Translations under genes and position numbers: made by a program
NCBI RefSeq assembly: GCF_904846075.1
Contig: NZ_CAJGZH010000001.1
Location: 682,001-746,000 of the forward strand
From: Psychrobacter glacincola
GTDB taxonomy: Bacteria > Pseudomonadota > Gammaproteobacteria > Pseudomonadales > Moraxellaceae
Reading direction: 5' to 3'
DNA length: 64,000 bases
Notes under the pieces: model-generated
What the model was told of the DNA's origin: nothing
Database searches by the model: none
What the model saw: only the letters and a program-made list of their open reading frames with translations
Part shown: positions 1-8,920 of the stretch, piece after piece
Position numbering within the stretch: position 1 is the stretch's first letter
Layout of the letters: each line of letters begins with the position of its first letter

Positions 1-81
1 GGTCGGATGGTAGAGCTTGTGACATAAGAAATCCTGATTGAATCAACTAAACTGAGCAGCGTTGTCTGTGCGTTAAGTAGT

Positions 82-1056
82 TTATGTGCGGTTATCGACA
101 TTGCTGTTGTCAATATTGTCGTCGTTAATATTGTATAAACCCGTCGACAAATAACGATCGCCGCGATCACAGACAATAAAGGCGATGACGGCATCAGGGT
201 TTTCTTTAGCGACTTGTACGGCAGCCCATGCTGCAGCACCTGATGAAACGCCCGCGAAAATACCTTCGGTTTTGGCCAGTTTGCGCATATAAACTTCTGC
301 GATACGCTGATCCACATCCATGATTTCATCAACCAAATCTGCGTTAAAGATACTCGGCATGTAAGCTGCAGGCCAGCGGCGAATACCAGCAATCGAAGCT
401 TCTTCATCAGGCTGTAGTCCGATAATTTTGATATCTGGATTTTGTTCTTTGAGGTATTGCGATACACCGGTAATAGTACCAGTGGTGCCCATTGAGCTAA
501 TAAAATGAGTGATTTTTCCTGCGGTTTGCGCCCACAGTTCAGGCCCTGTGGTCAGGTAATGGGCTTGACTGTTATCAGGGTTATTAAACTGATCCAATAC
601 GATGCCTTTGCCATCTGCTTGCATTTGCAGCGCCAAATCGCGTGCGGCTTCCATGCCTTCATCCACCTCGATTAACGTCGCACCATACGCAATCATGGCA
701 TCTTTGCGCTCTTGAGTTGAATTGGTTGGCATCAGTAGCGTTATCGGATAGCCACGCATCGCGGCGACCATGGCTAAAGCGATACCAGTGTTGCCACTCG
801 TGGCTTCAATCAGCATGTCGCCCGCTTTGATGTCACCGCGCTGTTCTGCTTGATAAATCATATTAAAAGCAGGACGATCTTTAACAGAGCCCGCTGGATT
901 GTTACCTTCAAGCTTGGCCAGTAATGCAGCACCATTGGTCAGCTGCTCTTGCTCAGGTAAGCGCTGCAATTTAACCAATGGCGTCTGACCGACACAATCA
1001 GCAAGTTTGGTGACTTGAGTAATGAAATTAGAGTTGGAGATAGCCGTTGCGGACAT
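82..1056 (-). CDS. cysM: Cysteine synthase B (O-acetylserine sulfhydrylase B)
   Basis: PLP-dependent enzyme that makes L-cysteine from O-acetylserine and sulfide (CysM types also accept thiosulfate); cytoplasmic, last step of cysteine synthesis. The 324-residue product carries the PLP lysine at K59 in the motif NPAGSVKDRP, the phosphate-binding loop SGNTG at 87-91, and a C-terminal GVSSGAAAWA segment. These are typical of CysM rather than CysK. It is slightly longer than the usual 290-305 residues because of a short N-terminal extension and an Asn/Asp-rich tail. It diverges from the GacS-type kinase gene; cysM next to gacS is also the arrangement in Pseudomonas. CysM over CysK is inferred from motif style and neighbourhood. 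Confidence 0.92.
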   Translation of the reverse strand: MSATAISNSNFITQVTKLADCVGQTPLVKLQRLPEQEQLTNGAALLAKLEGNNPAGSVKDRPAFNMIYQAEQRGDIKAGDMLIEATSGNTGIALAMVAAMRGYPITLLMPTNSTQERKDAMIAYGATLIEVDEGMEAARDLALQMQADGKGIVLDQFNNPDNSQAHYLTTGPELWAQTAGKITHFISSMGTTGTITGVSQYLKEQNPDIKIIGLQPDEEASIAGIRRWPAAYMPSIFNADLVDEIMDVDQRIAEVYMRKLAKTEGIFAGVSSGAAAWAAVQVAKENPDAVIAFIVCDRGDRYLSTGLYNINDDNIDNSNVDNRT

Positions 1057-1568
1057 AAAGTATCCTTGTTAATTTTTAAAATTGATTTTTAATTACCGTT
1101 TATTTTTTAATTATCATTTTGATTTTTGAATAAATATCTTGATACGGCTGCTATTGAGTGAAGTAAGTAATTTGATCATTAATGATATTTCTACCGCTTT
1201 AACCAAATAGCAATAAATGAAAAGTTGCGTCATTATATCATTTTGTTTTTAGCTACGCTGAAGGCATCAAGAGATTTTGGTAAATGAGTGGTGTTTAAAA
1301 AGGGCTGGACAGTTAAAATGCCTTTGCGCCATAGCCACTCACCATGATCGATGAAATGCGTTATAGTTATGGCAATATATAGGTACGGCAATAACAAGAA
1401 CCGCTAAATTTATCATGGGTAGGCAGTTATCATTTTTAAAATGACGATAGCTTTGAAATGAGGAGAGCTTTGAAATGAGCACAGCCCCTAAAAAAATTAT
1501 GATTGGCTAACACCGCTTACCGCCGCTATTGATTCATAGTGCAATTTTCTGTAGAGAGTAAAGCTAGC
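1057..1568. other. Divergent cysM/gacS intergenic region with 17-bp duplication
   Basis: AT-rich region that must hold the promoters of both flanking genes; no promoter is clear enough to mark. AGCTTTGAAATGAG occurs twice in tandem (1449-1462 and 1466-1479, period 17). The second copy ends in the ATG of a possible 11-codon reading frame (1475-1510) preceded by AGGAGAG. That frame stops about 60 bases before the kinase start and could be a leader peptide or chance. Confidence 0.4.
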
Positions 1569-4500
1569 ATGGCATACAAAAAACGTTTTGATACCAGCAG
1601 TGCGTATGGCCAGTTGATTATATTGGTGTTCCTACCCATTTGTATCTTGGCAGCGGTGGGCGGTATTTTGGTCTTTTATGAGACCATGCGTGCCAGCAAT
1701 TCCGAACAAGAAGTATTGGCGGAGGCGGTGCTGATTCGTTATACCCCAGCGATTGCAGAGCTAATCCCTGAGCTGTTAGCGCAAGATCGCCAGCAAGCAG
1801 ACGGCGAACCCAATGCGGATGGCGGAGTGAGAGCAAATGATGCCACTCAAACGACCATCACAAAGCTTGAGGAAATTCAAGATAAGCTGGGTCGTATGCA
1901 GTCTGAGCAACATGTACAGCGTATTGCGATCATCAATGAAAGCAATCAAGTACTCGCCGCAGTCGGTTATGGACTGAACGAAGCATGGCCTGCAATAGAC
2001 ACAACAAAGAAGTTTTTATCGCAGCAACCAACGCCTATTGGAACCGCTTATGGCAGTGTATTAGGGGAGTTTGAAGGACAAAAACTGTGGCTGCTCGTCG
2101 ATATGGACAATGAACCACTCTATATCGCCCGCTACCGTATCGCCATGGCGTTAGTGATTACTGGCTTGTTCACTATTTTAATTTTATTGCTGAGTTTAAA
2201 TATTTATTCAAAGCGCTGGATAGCACCAATTTATGAGCTACGTTTGCAGTTGCAGCGCACCCATGTCGACAATCTGTATCAGCCTATTCCCGTTGAGTCA
2301 GATGGTGAGCTGAACTTATTGCAGCAAGATTTGGTCAAAACTTTGCGCCGCTTGCATAGGAGCTTTCAGGAATTAAAAGACCATGCCGAGCAAACTGAGG
2401 ATGATTTGCGTCTTGCGTTTGATGAGATGGAAATGCAAAACATCTCTATTCGTAATGCACGTGATGCGGCAATTTCAACCAGCCAAGCAAAATCGGCATT
2501 TTTGGCCAATATTAGCCACGAGCTGCGCACGCCATTAAACAGTATCGATGGCTTTATCAATTTGCTGGCAAGGCATGGCGAACTAAATCCTGAACAAGAT
2601 TTGTACGTGCAAACCATACGTAAGTCATCAGCACACTTGCTTGCCTTGGTTAACGATGTTTTGGACTTCTCTAAAATTGAAGCGGGCAAGTTAGTACTTG
2701 ACCGTCATGAGTTTGACCTTTATGACACCATTTATGACGTGGTCGATATGCTTTCGCCGGTATCCGCAGAAAAAGGTCTGCGCATGGCGGTGCTGTTTTA
2801 TAATGATGTACCGATGCGCATCAATGGCGACGCCCTGCGCCTCAAGCAAGTATTGACCAATATCGTCGGCAATGCGATTAAATTTACCGACAGTGGTGAT
2901 GTGGTGGTGCGCGTCAGCTTAGATGATCATCGTGATAATTATCTCATGATCAGTGTGCAAGACAGCGGTAAGGGCATCTCTTTAGCCGATCAAAAGATGC
3001 TGTTCCAAAGCTTTAGCCAAGGCGACCCTTCAATCACTCGTCAGTATGGTGGCACAGGGTTAGGACTCGTCATCTCCAAGCAATTAACGCGGCTGATGGG
3101 CGGTGATATTGGCTTTCATGATAATGCTCAAGAGAATATTGCCAATCAGGGCGCAACGTTTTGGTTTCGGATGCCAGCACATGTCGATGTATTGGAAGCG
3201 GCTACAGGACAGACGATTGAGCTACCAGTCTTGGCGCCGCTGGCGAGTGAGACTGATGAATTTAACGTATTGGTCTGGATTAATCATACTGCGTCTATCC
3301 AAGTGCTCAAAGCCAGCTTGCAATATTTGCCGATTAAATTGACCCAAGCCAACTCCTTACCAGGCGTACTTGAGTCATTAAAAGAGCATGGTAATTATTG
3401 GGATTGGGTCATCGTCGATGATGATACCCAAGACGATATGATGGCGTTACTCAAACAAATTCGTCTGCATTATCAAGGCAAGCTTGCAGTATTTGGTTAT
3501 CAAGTTGCCGCCGATCAAGCATTATTAAATCGTTATCATGCCAATATTTTGTATGAGCCTTTAGACAAAAGACAGCTTTATGCCATGCTCGACACCCAAA
3601 ATCGCAGTACCAAAAAAAGCGTGCAAGAACCGCGCTGGACAGGGGTGACGGTACTGGCAGTCGACGATCATCTGCCCAATTTGTTGGTGCTCGATGCATT
3701 ACTTAGTGAGCTTGGCATCCAAGTCATCACAGCGAGTAGTGGTTTTGACGCCATAGAAATTATCAGTAAACAACAAACCAAAAATATCAAAACCACAAAA
3801 AATGATAAGCAAAGTCTGTCGAATAAAACGCAAATCTCTAAAGCTGAAACGCGCGATGAGGTGAATAAAAAATCAAATAGTACGCTTTATGAAGAGATGA
3901 ATACCGACGATAAAGTTGCTACTCAGGATAAAGGTCATATTGATCTAATATTCATGGATATTCAAATGCCGCGTATGTCAGGACATGAAGCCGCAAGACA
4001 AATTCGCAATATTGAAAATGATGATAGCCGTATCCCGATTATTGCGTTGACTGCCCATGGTTTGGCTGATGAGCGAGACAAACTGATCGCTAGTGGCATT
4101 AATGACTATGTGGGTAAGCCCATTAGCCAGCCTCAGTTATTACAAGTACTGCAAAAATGGCTTGGACGTACAACGACAATGCCGCAGTTAACAGCGTTGC
4201 CTGATACCAATCTGCATAGTACGGATGTGCACAATACTGATGTGCAGGTTATCGATTTATCAAAAGATAACTCACACTCTACCGACTCACAAAATAGGGA
4301 GGCTGAAACGTATTCAACGTGGCCATCAGACTCTACAACTATTGCCTATCCTATGGTGAAAGGGGATGAAAATAACCGTCATAGCGATTCTAATACAATC
4401 AATCAGCCAAAAATAACGCGTCCTTTATCATTGAAGAAAATTCGTGATAACTACTTGCGAGACAGCCAACCTCGTGAGGATTATAGACGCGAAACACCGC

Positions 4501-5117
4501 GAAACACCCAGCCACGCTATGAGAACTTGCGCTTACATAAACAAGGACAGTCGCCACTATTAAAGCCATCGGAAACACCGATAAATAGTGCTCATGATGG
4601 AGTGGCAATGCCTACAGATTCCCACACATATGCGCAAGGAACAAAGAGTTGGGACAGCAGTCACCACCATTTAAGCCATCACTCTTTGGGGGCTAACGAA
4701 AGTGATGGGTTTGCTATTTTAGATTGGCAAGACGCGTTGACCCGCTCAGCGAATAAGCCCGACTTGGCGGCCAAGCTTATCATTATGATGCTTGATACTA
4801 TTAATGATGAAAAGCAGGCGCTGACGCAAGCGTGGGACGCCCGTGATCGCAGTATGCTAGCGCAAATTGCCCATCGCATCTTAGGCGGCAGTCGTTATAC
4901 TGGTGTGCCGCAATTACGTCAGGCCAGTCAAGACCTAGAAGATAAGTGCTTGCTGAATGTCCAACACACCACCCCTGCGCAGTTTGCCATGCTTGAGCCA
5001 TATTATGCCGCATTAATAACAGCGTTAAATAACTTGCAGGCGCTGGATTTATCAGCCTATCCTCAGCTCAATTATCATCGTTTGAGTGAAAATGATATGA
5101 CGTGGAAAATGATTTAG
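1569..5117 (+). CDS. gacS: GacS/BarA-type hybrid sensor histidine kinase
   Basis: Tripartite membrane hybrid kinase of the BarA/GacS class; in relatives it phosphorylates GacA/UvrY and so controls Csr/Rsm small RNAs. An ATG start at 1569 gives 1182 residues; an in-frame GTG lies at 1539. In order: TM helix near 15-37, periplasmic sensor loop, TM near 188-210, HAMP, HisKA with phospho-His 317 in ISHELRTPLNS, HATPase (NIVGNAIKFT, DSGKGIS, GGTGLGLVIS), a degenerate receiver-like stretch, a true receiver with Asp 797 in IFMDIQMPRMSG, and an HPt domain with His 1102 in AHRILGGSRYTGVP. The true receiver has a polar insert of about 55 residues before its phospho-Asp, and a roughly 170-residue Ser/Asn/Thr-rich linker precedes the HPt domain. 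The partner regulator is not in this window. Confidence 0.9.
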   Translation: MAYKKRFDTSSAYGQLIILVFLPICILAAVGGILVFYETMRASNSEQEVLAEAVLIRYTPAIAELIPELLAQDRQQADGEPNADGGVRANDATQTTITKLEEIQDKLGRMQSEQHVQRIAIINESNQVLAAVGYGLNEAWPAIDTTKKFLSQQPTPIGTAYGSVLGEFEGQKLWLLVDMDNEPLYIARYRIAMALVITGLFTILILLLSLNIYSKRWIAPIYELRLQLQRTHVDNLYQPIPVESDGELNLLQQDLVKTLRRLHRSFQELKDHAEQTEDDLRLAFDEMEMQNISIRNARDAAISTSQAKSAFLANISHELRTPLNSIDGFINLLARHGELNPEQDLYVQTIRKSSAHLLALVNDVLDFSKIEAGKLVLDRHEFDLYDTIYDVVDMLSPVSAEKGLRMAVLFYNDVPMRINGDALRLKQVLTNIVGNAIKFTDSGDVVVRVSLDDHRDNYLMISVQDSGKGISLADQKMLFQSFSQGDPSITRQYGGTGLGLVISKQLTRLMGGDIGFHDNAQENIANQGATFWFRMPAHVDVLEAATGQTIELPVLAPLASETDEFNVLVWINHTASIQVLKASLQYLPIKLTQANSLPGVLESLKEHGNYWDWVIVDDDTQDDMMALLKQIRLHYQGKLAVFGYQVAADQALLNRYHANILYEPLDKRQLYAMLDTQNRSTKKSVQEPRWTGVTVLAVDDHLPNLLVLDALLSELGIQVITASSGFDAIEIISKQQTKNIKTTKNDKQSLSNKTQISKAETRDEVNKKSNSTLYEEMNTDDKVATQDKGHIDLIFMDIQMPRMSGHEAARQIRNIENDDSRIPIIALTAHGLADERDKLIASGINDYVGKPISQPQLLQVLQKWLGRTTTMPQLTALPDTNLHSTDVHNTDVQVIDLSKDNSHSTDSQNREAETYSTWPSDSTTIAYPMVKGDENNRHSDSNTINQPKITRPLSLKKIRDNYLRDSQPREDYRRETPRNTQPRYENLRLHKQGQSPLLKPSETPINSAHDGVAMPTDSHTYAQGTKSWDSSHHHLSHHSLGANESDGFAILDWQDALTRSANKPDLAAKLIIMMLDTINDEKQALTQAWDARDRSMLAQIAHRILGGSRYTGVPQLRQASQDLEDKCLLNVQHTTPAQFAMLEPYYAALITALNNLQALDLSAYPQLNYHRLSENDMTWKMI

Positions 5118-5278
5118 AAGTGATGGTTTTATGACATTAACGATGAATCGAATCGTTGCAGTCAGTTATTGATGAGGTAGCGTCGTAACAAGGCTGTTAA
5201 TATTGTTGCCGTCAGCTTTAGACGTATCGGCATCATATTTAGATGCCATTTCTATTTTATTCATGAATAAGGATTGTT

Positions 5279-6091
5279 ATGAACGCGATTGCCACTTACC
5301 AATATGAAACCTTACAAGTTAGTATGACCGACAATATACTCACGGTAACCTTAAATCGCCCACACAAAAAAAATGCCATGAGCTTTAAAGTGGTGAAAGA
5401 ATTGATTGCCGTCGCAGAACGCATTGGTAAAGATAAAACGACACGTGCGGTGATTCTAAATGGTGCTGAAGGCACGTTTTGTGCGGGCATCGACTTGGGT
5501 GATTTAAATCATCCAAAAAATCAAGCGTTCGCCGTTTGGGAGCTGATAAAGCCATGGCAGAGTTCATTCCAGCGTGTTTGTCTGGTATGGCGCGATGTGC
5601 CTGTACCGGTCATTGCCGTACTAGAAGGCTATTGTATTGGTGCAGGTCTTCAGCTAGCGCTGGCTTGCGATGTGCGTATCAGTCATCCAGATTGCAAACT
5701 GTCTATTATGGAAGCTAAGTGGGGTCTGGTACCAGACATGGGTTTGACGCAATCGGCGTTTGGCGTGGTACGTGAAGATGTGCTAAAAGAGCTTGCCATG
5801 AGTGCGCGTATCGTGATTGCCAGTGAGGGCAAAGCATTGGGTCTTGTCAGCCATTGCAGTGAAGCGCCACTTGAGCAGGCGCAAAAGCTCGCTGCTGAAT
5901 TTGCAGAGCGCTCTCCTGATGCGGTGTTGGCGAGTAAGCGAGTGGTCAACGCTATGTTCCAGCAGCCAGCCACTACTTTATATAAAGAAAAAGTATGGCA
6001 GCTTAAAATGATGCTCGGTCGTAATCGCAAGCTTGCGTTAAGAAAAGCCAAGCAAGCCAGTACGGCATTTGGTAAGCGCCAGTTCCGCTAA
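5279..6091 (+). CDS. Crotonase-family (enoyl-CoA hydratase/isomerase-like) protein
   Basis: Cytoplasmic crotonase-fold protein of 270 residues acting on an acyl-CoA. The oxyanion-hole segments are visible as FCAGIDLGD near 67-75 and GYCIGAGLQLALACD near 117-131. Of the two catalytic glutamates of classical hydratases, the first is Gln here (Q125 in GLQLAL), while the second is kept (E145 in IMEAKWGL). A single retained Glu at the second site is known from enoyl-CoA isomerases, so plain hydratase activity is doubtful. The ATG follows AAGGA at a good distance. It stands alone between the kinase and the exporter, so context does not reveal the substrate. Confidence 0.82.
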   Translation: MNAIATYQYETLQVSMTDNILTVTLNRPHKKNAMSFKVVKELIAVAERIGKDKTTRAVILNGAEGTFCAGIDLGDLNHPKNQAFAVWELIKPWQSSFQRVCLVWRDVPVPVIAVLEGYCIGAGLQLALACDVRISHPDCKLSIMEAKWGLVPDMGLTQSAFGVVREDVLKELAMSARIVIASEGKALGLVSHCSEAPLEQAQKLAAEFAERSPDAVLASKRVVNAMFQQPATTLYKEKVWQLKMMLGRNRKLALRKAKQASTAFGKRQFR

Positions 6092-6408
6092 ATATCTTTT
6101 ACTAATTATGCCGCTATGCTGACGCTCAGACCTGTTTTGACAAATTATTGTGATTGTTTTTAGTTGTTATTGTTTGTTTTATTCACGTCATACCTCTATT
6201 GAAATGTGAGCGGATAGTACGATATAACACTGTCCACTTGCGCCGCTGTATGCAAATGTGCACTAATGGTGGCAATGACCCTTGTTTTCAGTATTGAGTA
6301 AATACTAAATATTAAAGACAATGGAAGCCTGAATACTACAATAACAATCACTAGAGTGTATTGAACCTTTATAACGATTTAATACACTCTATATAAAATG
6401 GTCTGAAT
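6092..6408. other. Intergenic region upstream of the Bcr-type exporter
   Basis: 317 bases without a gene. No terminator hairpin is obvious for the upstream crotonase gene. The notable element is the perfect 11-bp inverted repeat at 6352-6391, entered separately. The rest is AT-rich and shows nothing I can name. Confidence 0.4.
6352..6391. promoter_or_regulatory. 11-bp perfect inverted repeat just upstream of exporter start
   Basis: TAGAGTGTATT (6352-6362) and AATACACTCTA (6381-6391) are perfect inverted copies separated by 18 bases. They end 17 bases before the exporter ATG. They could be an operator for a dimeric repressor or fold as an mRNA hairpin that sequesters the start region. No regulator gene lies next to it. 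Function is inferred. Confidence 0.45.
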
Positions 6409-7668
6409 ATGTCTGCTCCAAAATCCTCTCTACCCAATCGACCCATTGCTTCTGAGCGCGTACGTTCTGCTGATTTGCCTGTTGCATGGATTATGATGCT
6501 TGGACTTATCGTGGCAGTGGGGCCATTGTCTATTGATATGTATCTGCCTGCATTACCATCGATGGCAGATGACTTTGGTGTCTCCACAGCCTTTATGGCC
6601 AACTCTGTTCCTGCCTATTTTTTAGGCTTGGTATTTGGCCAGTTATTTTATGGACCATTTAGTGATCGTGTTGGTCGTGTTAAGCCTTTATATATCGGTA
6701 TGACGCTATATGTCATCGCATCCATTGTTTGTGCGACTACTAATAACGAGTATGTATTGTTTGTTGGACGGACGATGCAAGCGCTTGGTGCGTGTGTCGG
6801 CGCGGTGGTCACTCGTGCTGCGATTCGCGATCGATTGACTGCTAAGCAAACCGCAAAAGCCTTTTCTATTATGATTTTAGTGATGGGTTTAGCGCCGATA
6901 TTGGCCCCATCGCTTGGTGCACTATTTCTACAGTTTTTTAGCTGGCACTCTATTTTTTGGTTTTTGGCTGCTTTTGGCACGTTGAATTTATTACTCACAA
7001 AGTTTTTCTTCTTTGAAACGTTGACGGAAGAAAATCGTAATGTACGTCCTGCAAGAGAAGTACTGAGTCAATACTGGGACTTATTAAAAGACCCGACGTT
7101 CAATTATCCAGCGATTGGTGGCGGCCTGCTGATGGGGGCGATGTTTGTTTATATCAGTTCAGCCTCTGAGCTGATTATGGATACCTATGGGGTATCCGCC
7201 ACCCACTTCGCTTGGCTATTTGGGATGAATGCTGCTGGTTTTGTGGGTTTGACTCAGCTGAATCAGTGGCTTACCAATCGCTTTCGTATTTTGAGTATTT
7301 TGCGCTTTGGTGCGATGATGCAGGTTATTTCTGCAGGCGTGCTATTTATCATAGGTCTATTTTTGGGTACTGATGCTTGGCTTCCACTGGTACTGGCTTG
7401 TATTTTCTTCTGTATCGCAGGCTTAGGTCTTACTCAGCCAAATGCTTCTGCTATTGCGCTGGCCTTTCAAAAACGCCGAGCGGGCATGGCAAGTGCGCTA
7501 CAAGGCTCGCTCATGTTTTCAGTCGGTATCTTTGGTGGATTATTATTAAACCTATTTCCAGTTAATCCCGTGCTCAAAATTGGTATTGCGATGTTCGCTT
7601 TGATGAGTCTTGGCTGTTTTTTAATTTGGCAGATAGATCGTAATTTAAATCTGGACGATGCGGAGTAA
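6409..7668 (+). CDS. Bcr/CflA-family MFS multidrug efflux transporter
   Basis: Inner-membrane proton-drug antiporter of the DHA1 (Bcr/CflA) subfamily, 419 residues with about 12 hydrophobic segments. The early motif GPLSIDMYLPALPSMADDFG is the hallmark of the subfamily, and the MFS motif A loop appears as GPFSDRVGRVKPLYIG between TM2 and TM3. TRAAIRDR lies in the TM4 region as in Bcr. Relatives export bicyclomycin, sulfonamides, chloramphenicol or cysteine; the substrate here is unknown. The Shine-Dalgarno site is weak and a perfect inverted repeat sits directly upstream, suggesting control near the start site. A terminator follows. Confidence 0.9.
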   Translation: MSAPKSSLPNRPIASERVRSADLPVAWIMMLGLIVAVGPLSIDMYLPALPSMADDFGVSTAFMANSVPAYFLGLVFGQLFYGPFSDRVGRVKPLYIGMTLYVIASIVCATTNNEYVLFVGRTMQALGACVGAVVTRAAIRDRLTAKQTAKAFSIMILVMGLAPILAPSLGALFLQFFSWHSIFWFLAAFGTLNLLLTKFFFFETLTEENRNVRPAREVLSQYWDLLKDPTFNYPAIGGGLLMGAMFVYISSASELIMDTYGVSATHFAWLFGMNAAGFVGLTQLNQWLTNRFRILSILRFGAMMQVISAGVLFIIGLFLGTDAWLPLVLACIFFCIAGLGLTQPNASAIALAFQKRRAGMASALQGSLMFSVGIFGGLLLNLFPVNPVLKIGIAMFALMSLGCFLIWQIDRNLNLDDAE

Positions 7669-7702
7669 GCCAGAGACTTTATAATTCTTGCACTAGCATC
7701 TT

Positions 7703-7743
7703 AAAAGGCATTCTTACATTGATTATGTAAGGATGCTTTTTTT
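7703..7743 (+). terminator. Rho-independent terminator of the exporter gene
   Basis: AAGGCATTCTTACAT pairs, with G-U wobbles, with ATGTAAGGATGCTTT around a 5-base loop and is followed by a run of T. It lies 35 bases after the exporter stop. Confidence 0.85.
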
Positions 7744-8023
7744 GTGCTTTTTATTTTATTTTTTGCCTAAAAATGCTCATAAAACAAGACCATATTACAA
7801 GTCTTCAGTCATAAAGGTAGACTTATGTACGCCCTTAATATCCTTTATTTGCCATATATAACAAATTGTACGTAATAACTAAACATAATTATTGCAATCA
7901 TAAAGTTAGGCAAGTATTATCAAACGTAACTTTCTGTAAGTAAGTATTGTGAAGATATTACCTAACCTTGCTAGATTGTCATTAATTAATATGTACAACC
8001 ACGTGAAGCTTTAAGGGTAAATT
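7744..8023. other. Promoter region of the chemosensory-like unit
   Basis: AT-rich region between the exporter terminator and the lipoprotein gene; it must hold the promoter of the 8.0-12.5 kb unit. A short inverted pair, GTTAGG near 7915 and CCTAAC near 7961, is separated by about 45 bases. No -35/-10 pair is clear enough to mark. Confidence 0.35.
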
Positions 8024-8908
8024 ATGATGCAGTTATATCGAGTGTTACCAATTGTATTGAGTGTTGGCCTGTTTGGCTGCGGTAACTCTTCCACTCAAGA
8101 AAATGCCAATTCGACTGGTACGCCAGTAACAGAAAATAAAGATAATTTTGTCAGTAATTTGCCTGATACGGCACCAACATTAAAGGTCGCTATGACGGGT
8201 GATTTACCGCCTTTCTCATTTCAAGATGACTATGGCAACATGCAAGGGACTGACGTTGATTCCATTAGAGCTATCGGCGAGGAGCAAGGCTTTAAAGTCG
8301 AGTTTTATAAAGAAACTTGGCAAGATATGTTCGATAGTGTGGAGTCAGGAAAACGTGATTTAGCTATTTCTGGTATCTCTTATAAAGATGATCGTGCGGT
8401 AAGATATGGTCTATCAACGCCTTACTTTTTTAACCCAGCTACCATCATGTACTTGGAAGGTAAGTTTGATATCAAAGGCTTAAACGATATAAAGGGTCTA
8501 AAAACTGGTACGTTGGCAGGTTCTAAAGAAGAAGATACTCTGAAACAGATGGGTAGCTCGGTTGAGTTGGTTTCAAGATCTACTGCATTTTTGGCTTATC
8601 AGGACTTAGTACAAGGTAAGACTGATGTTTTCTTATACGACATGCCAGTGCTGCAGTACATCATAAAAGGTTATCCAGAACATAAAGTGAAGATTGTACC
8701 TTATGAAGCGGCAGACGCACCTTCAGCGCAACAAGTCGTATTAATGGCAAAAGAAAATACTCAGTTGATTAATACGGTTAATGAGGGTATTGCTAAACTG
8801 AAAGAAAAAGGGACATTTAAAGAAATTGAAGAGCGCTGGTTAGGTGAGGCTGTACCTGCATCTGCTGATAAGAGCAATTCTGATACTAATACTACGCAAT
8901 TGAACTAA
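8024..8908 (+). CDS. Periplasmic substrate-binding lipoprotein (SBP_bac_3-like)
   Basis: 294 residues. A lipoprotein signal ends at Cys19 (lipobox LFGC), followed by a polar linker and a two-lobed solute-binding domain of the amino-acid-binding type, seen in LKVAMTGDLPPFSFQDD, GTDVDSIRAIGEEQGFKVEF and the C-terminal IAKLKEKGTFKEIEERWLG. Such proteins normally serve ABC importers, but no permease or ATPase gene is nearby. The next gene, 12 bases downstream, is a membrane histidine kinase with a periplasmic domain, so the likely role is to bind a ligand (amino acid or other small polar molecule) and present it to that kinase. The ligand and the partnership are inferred. The GTAAATT before the ATG is a weak ribosome site. 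Confidence 0.85.
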   Translation: MMQLYRVLPIVLSVGLFGCGNSSTQENANSTGTPVTENKDNFVSNLPDTAPTLKVAMTGDLPPFSFQDDYGNMQGTDVDSIRAIGEEQGFKVEFYKETWQDMFDSVESGKRDLAISGISYKDDRAVRYGLSTPYFFNPATIMYLEGKFDIKGLNDIKGLKTGTLAGSKEEDTLKQMGSSVELVSRSTAFLAYQDLVQGKTDVFLYDMPVLQYIIKGYPEHKVKIVPYEAADAPSAQQVVLMAKENTQLINTVNEGIAKLKEKGTFKEIEERWLGEAVPASADKSNSDTNTTQLN

Positions 8909-8920
8909 GGAATTCTGAAG

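Noticed and set aside
82..1056. A plus-strand reading frame of about 60 codons inside cysM (642-830)
   Set aside because: It lies wholly within the well-supported cysM gene, has no ribosome site and matches nothing.
8024..8908. The binding protein as part of an ABC amino-acid importer
   Set aside because: No permease or ATPase gene lies on either side; the following four genes are all signalling proteins.
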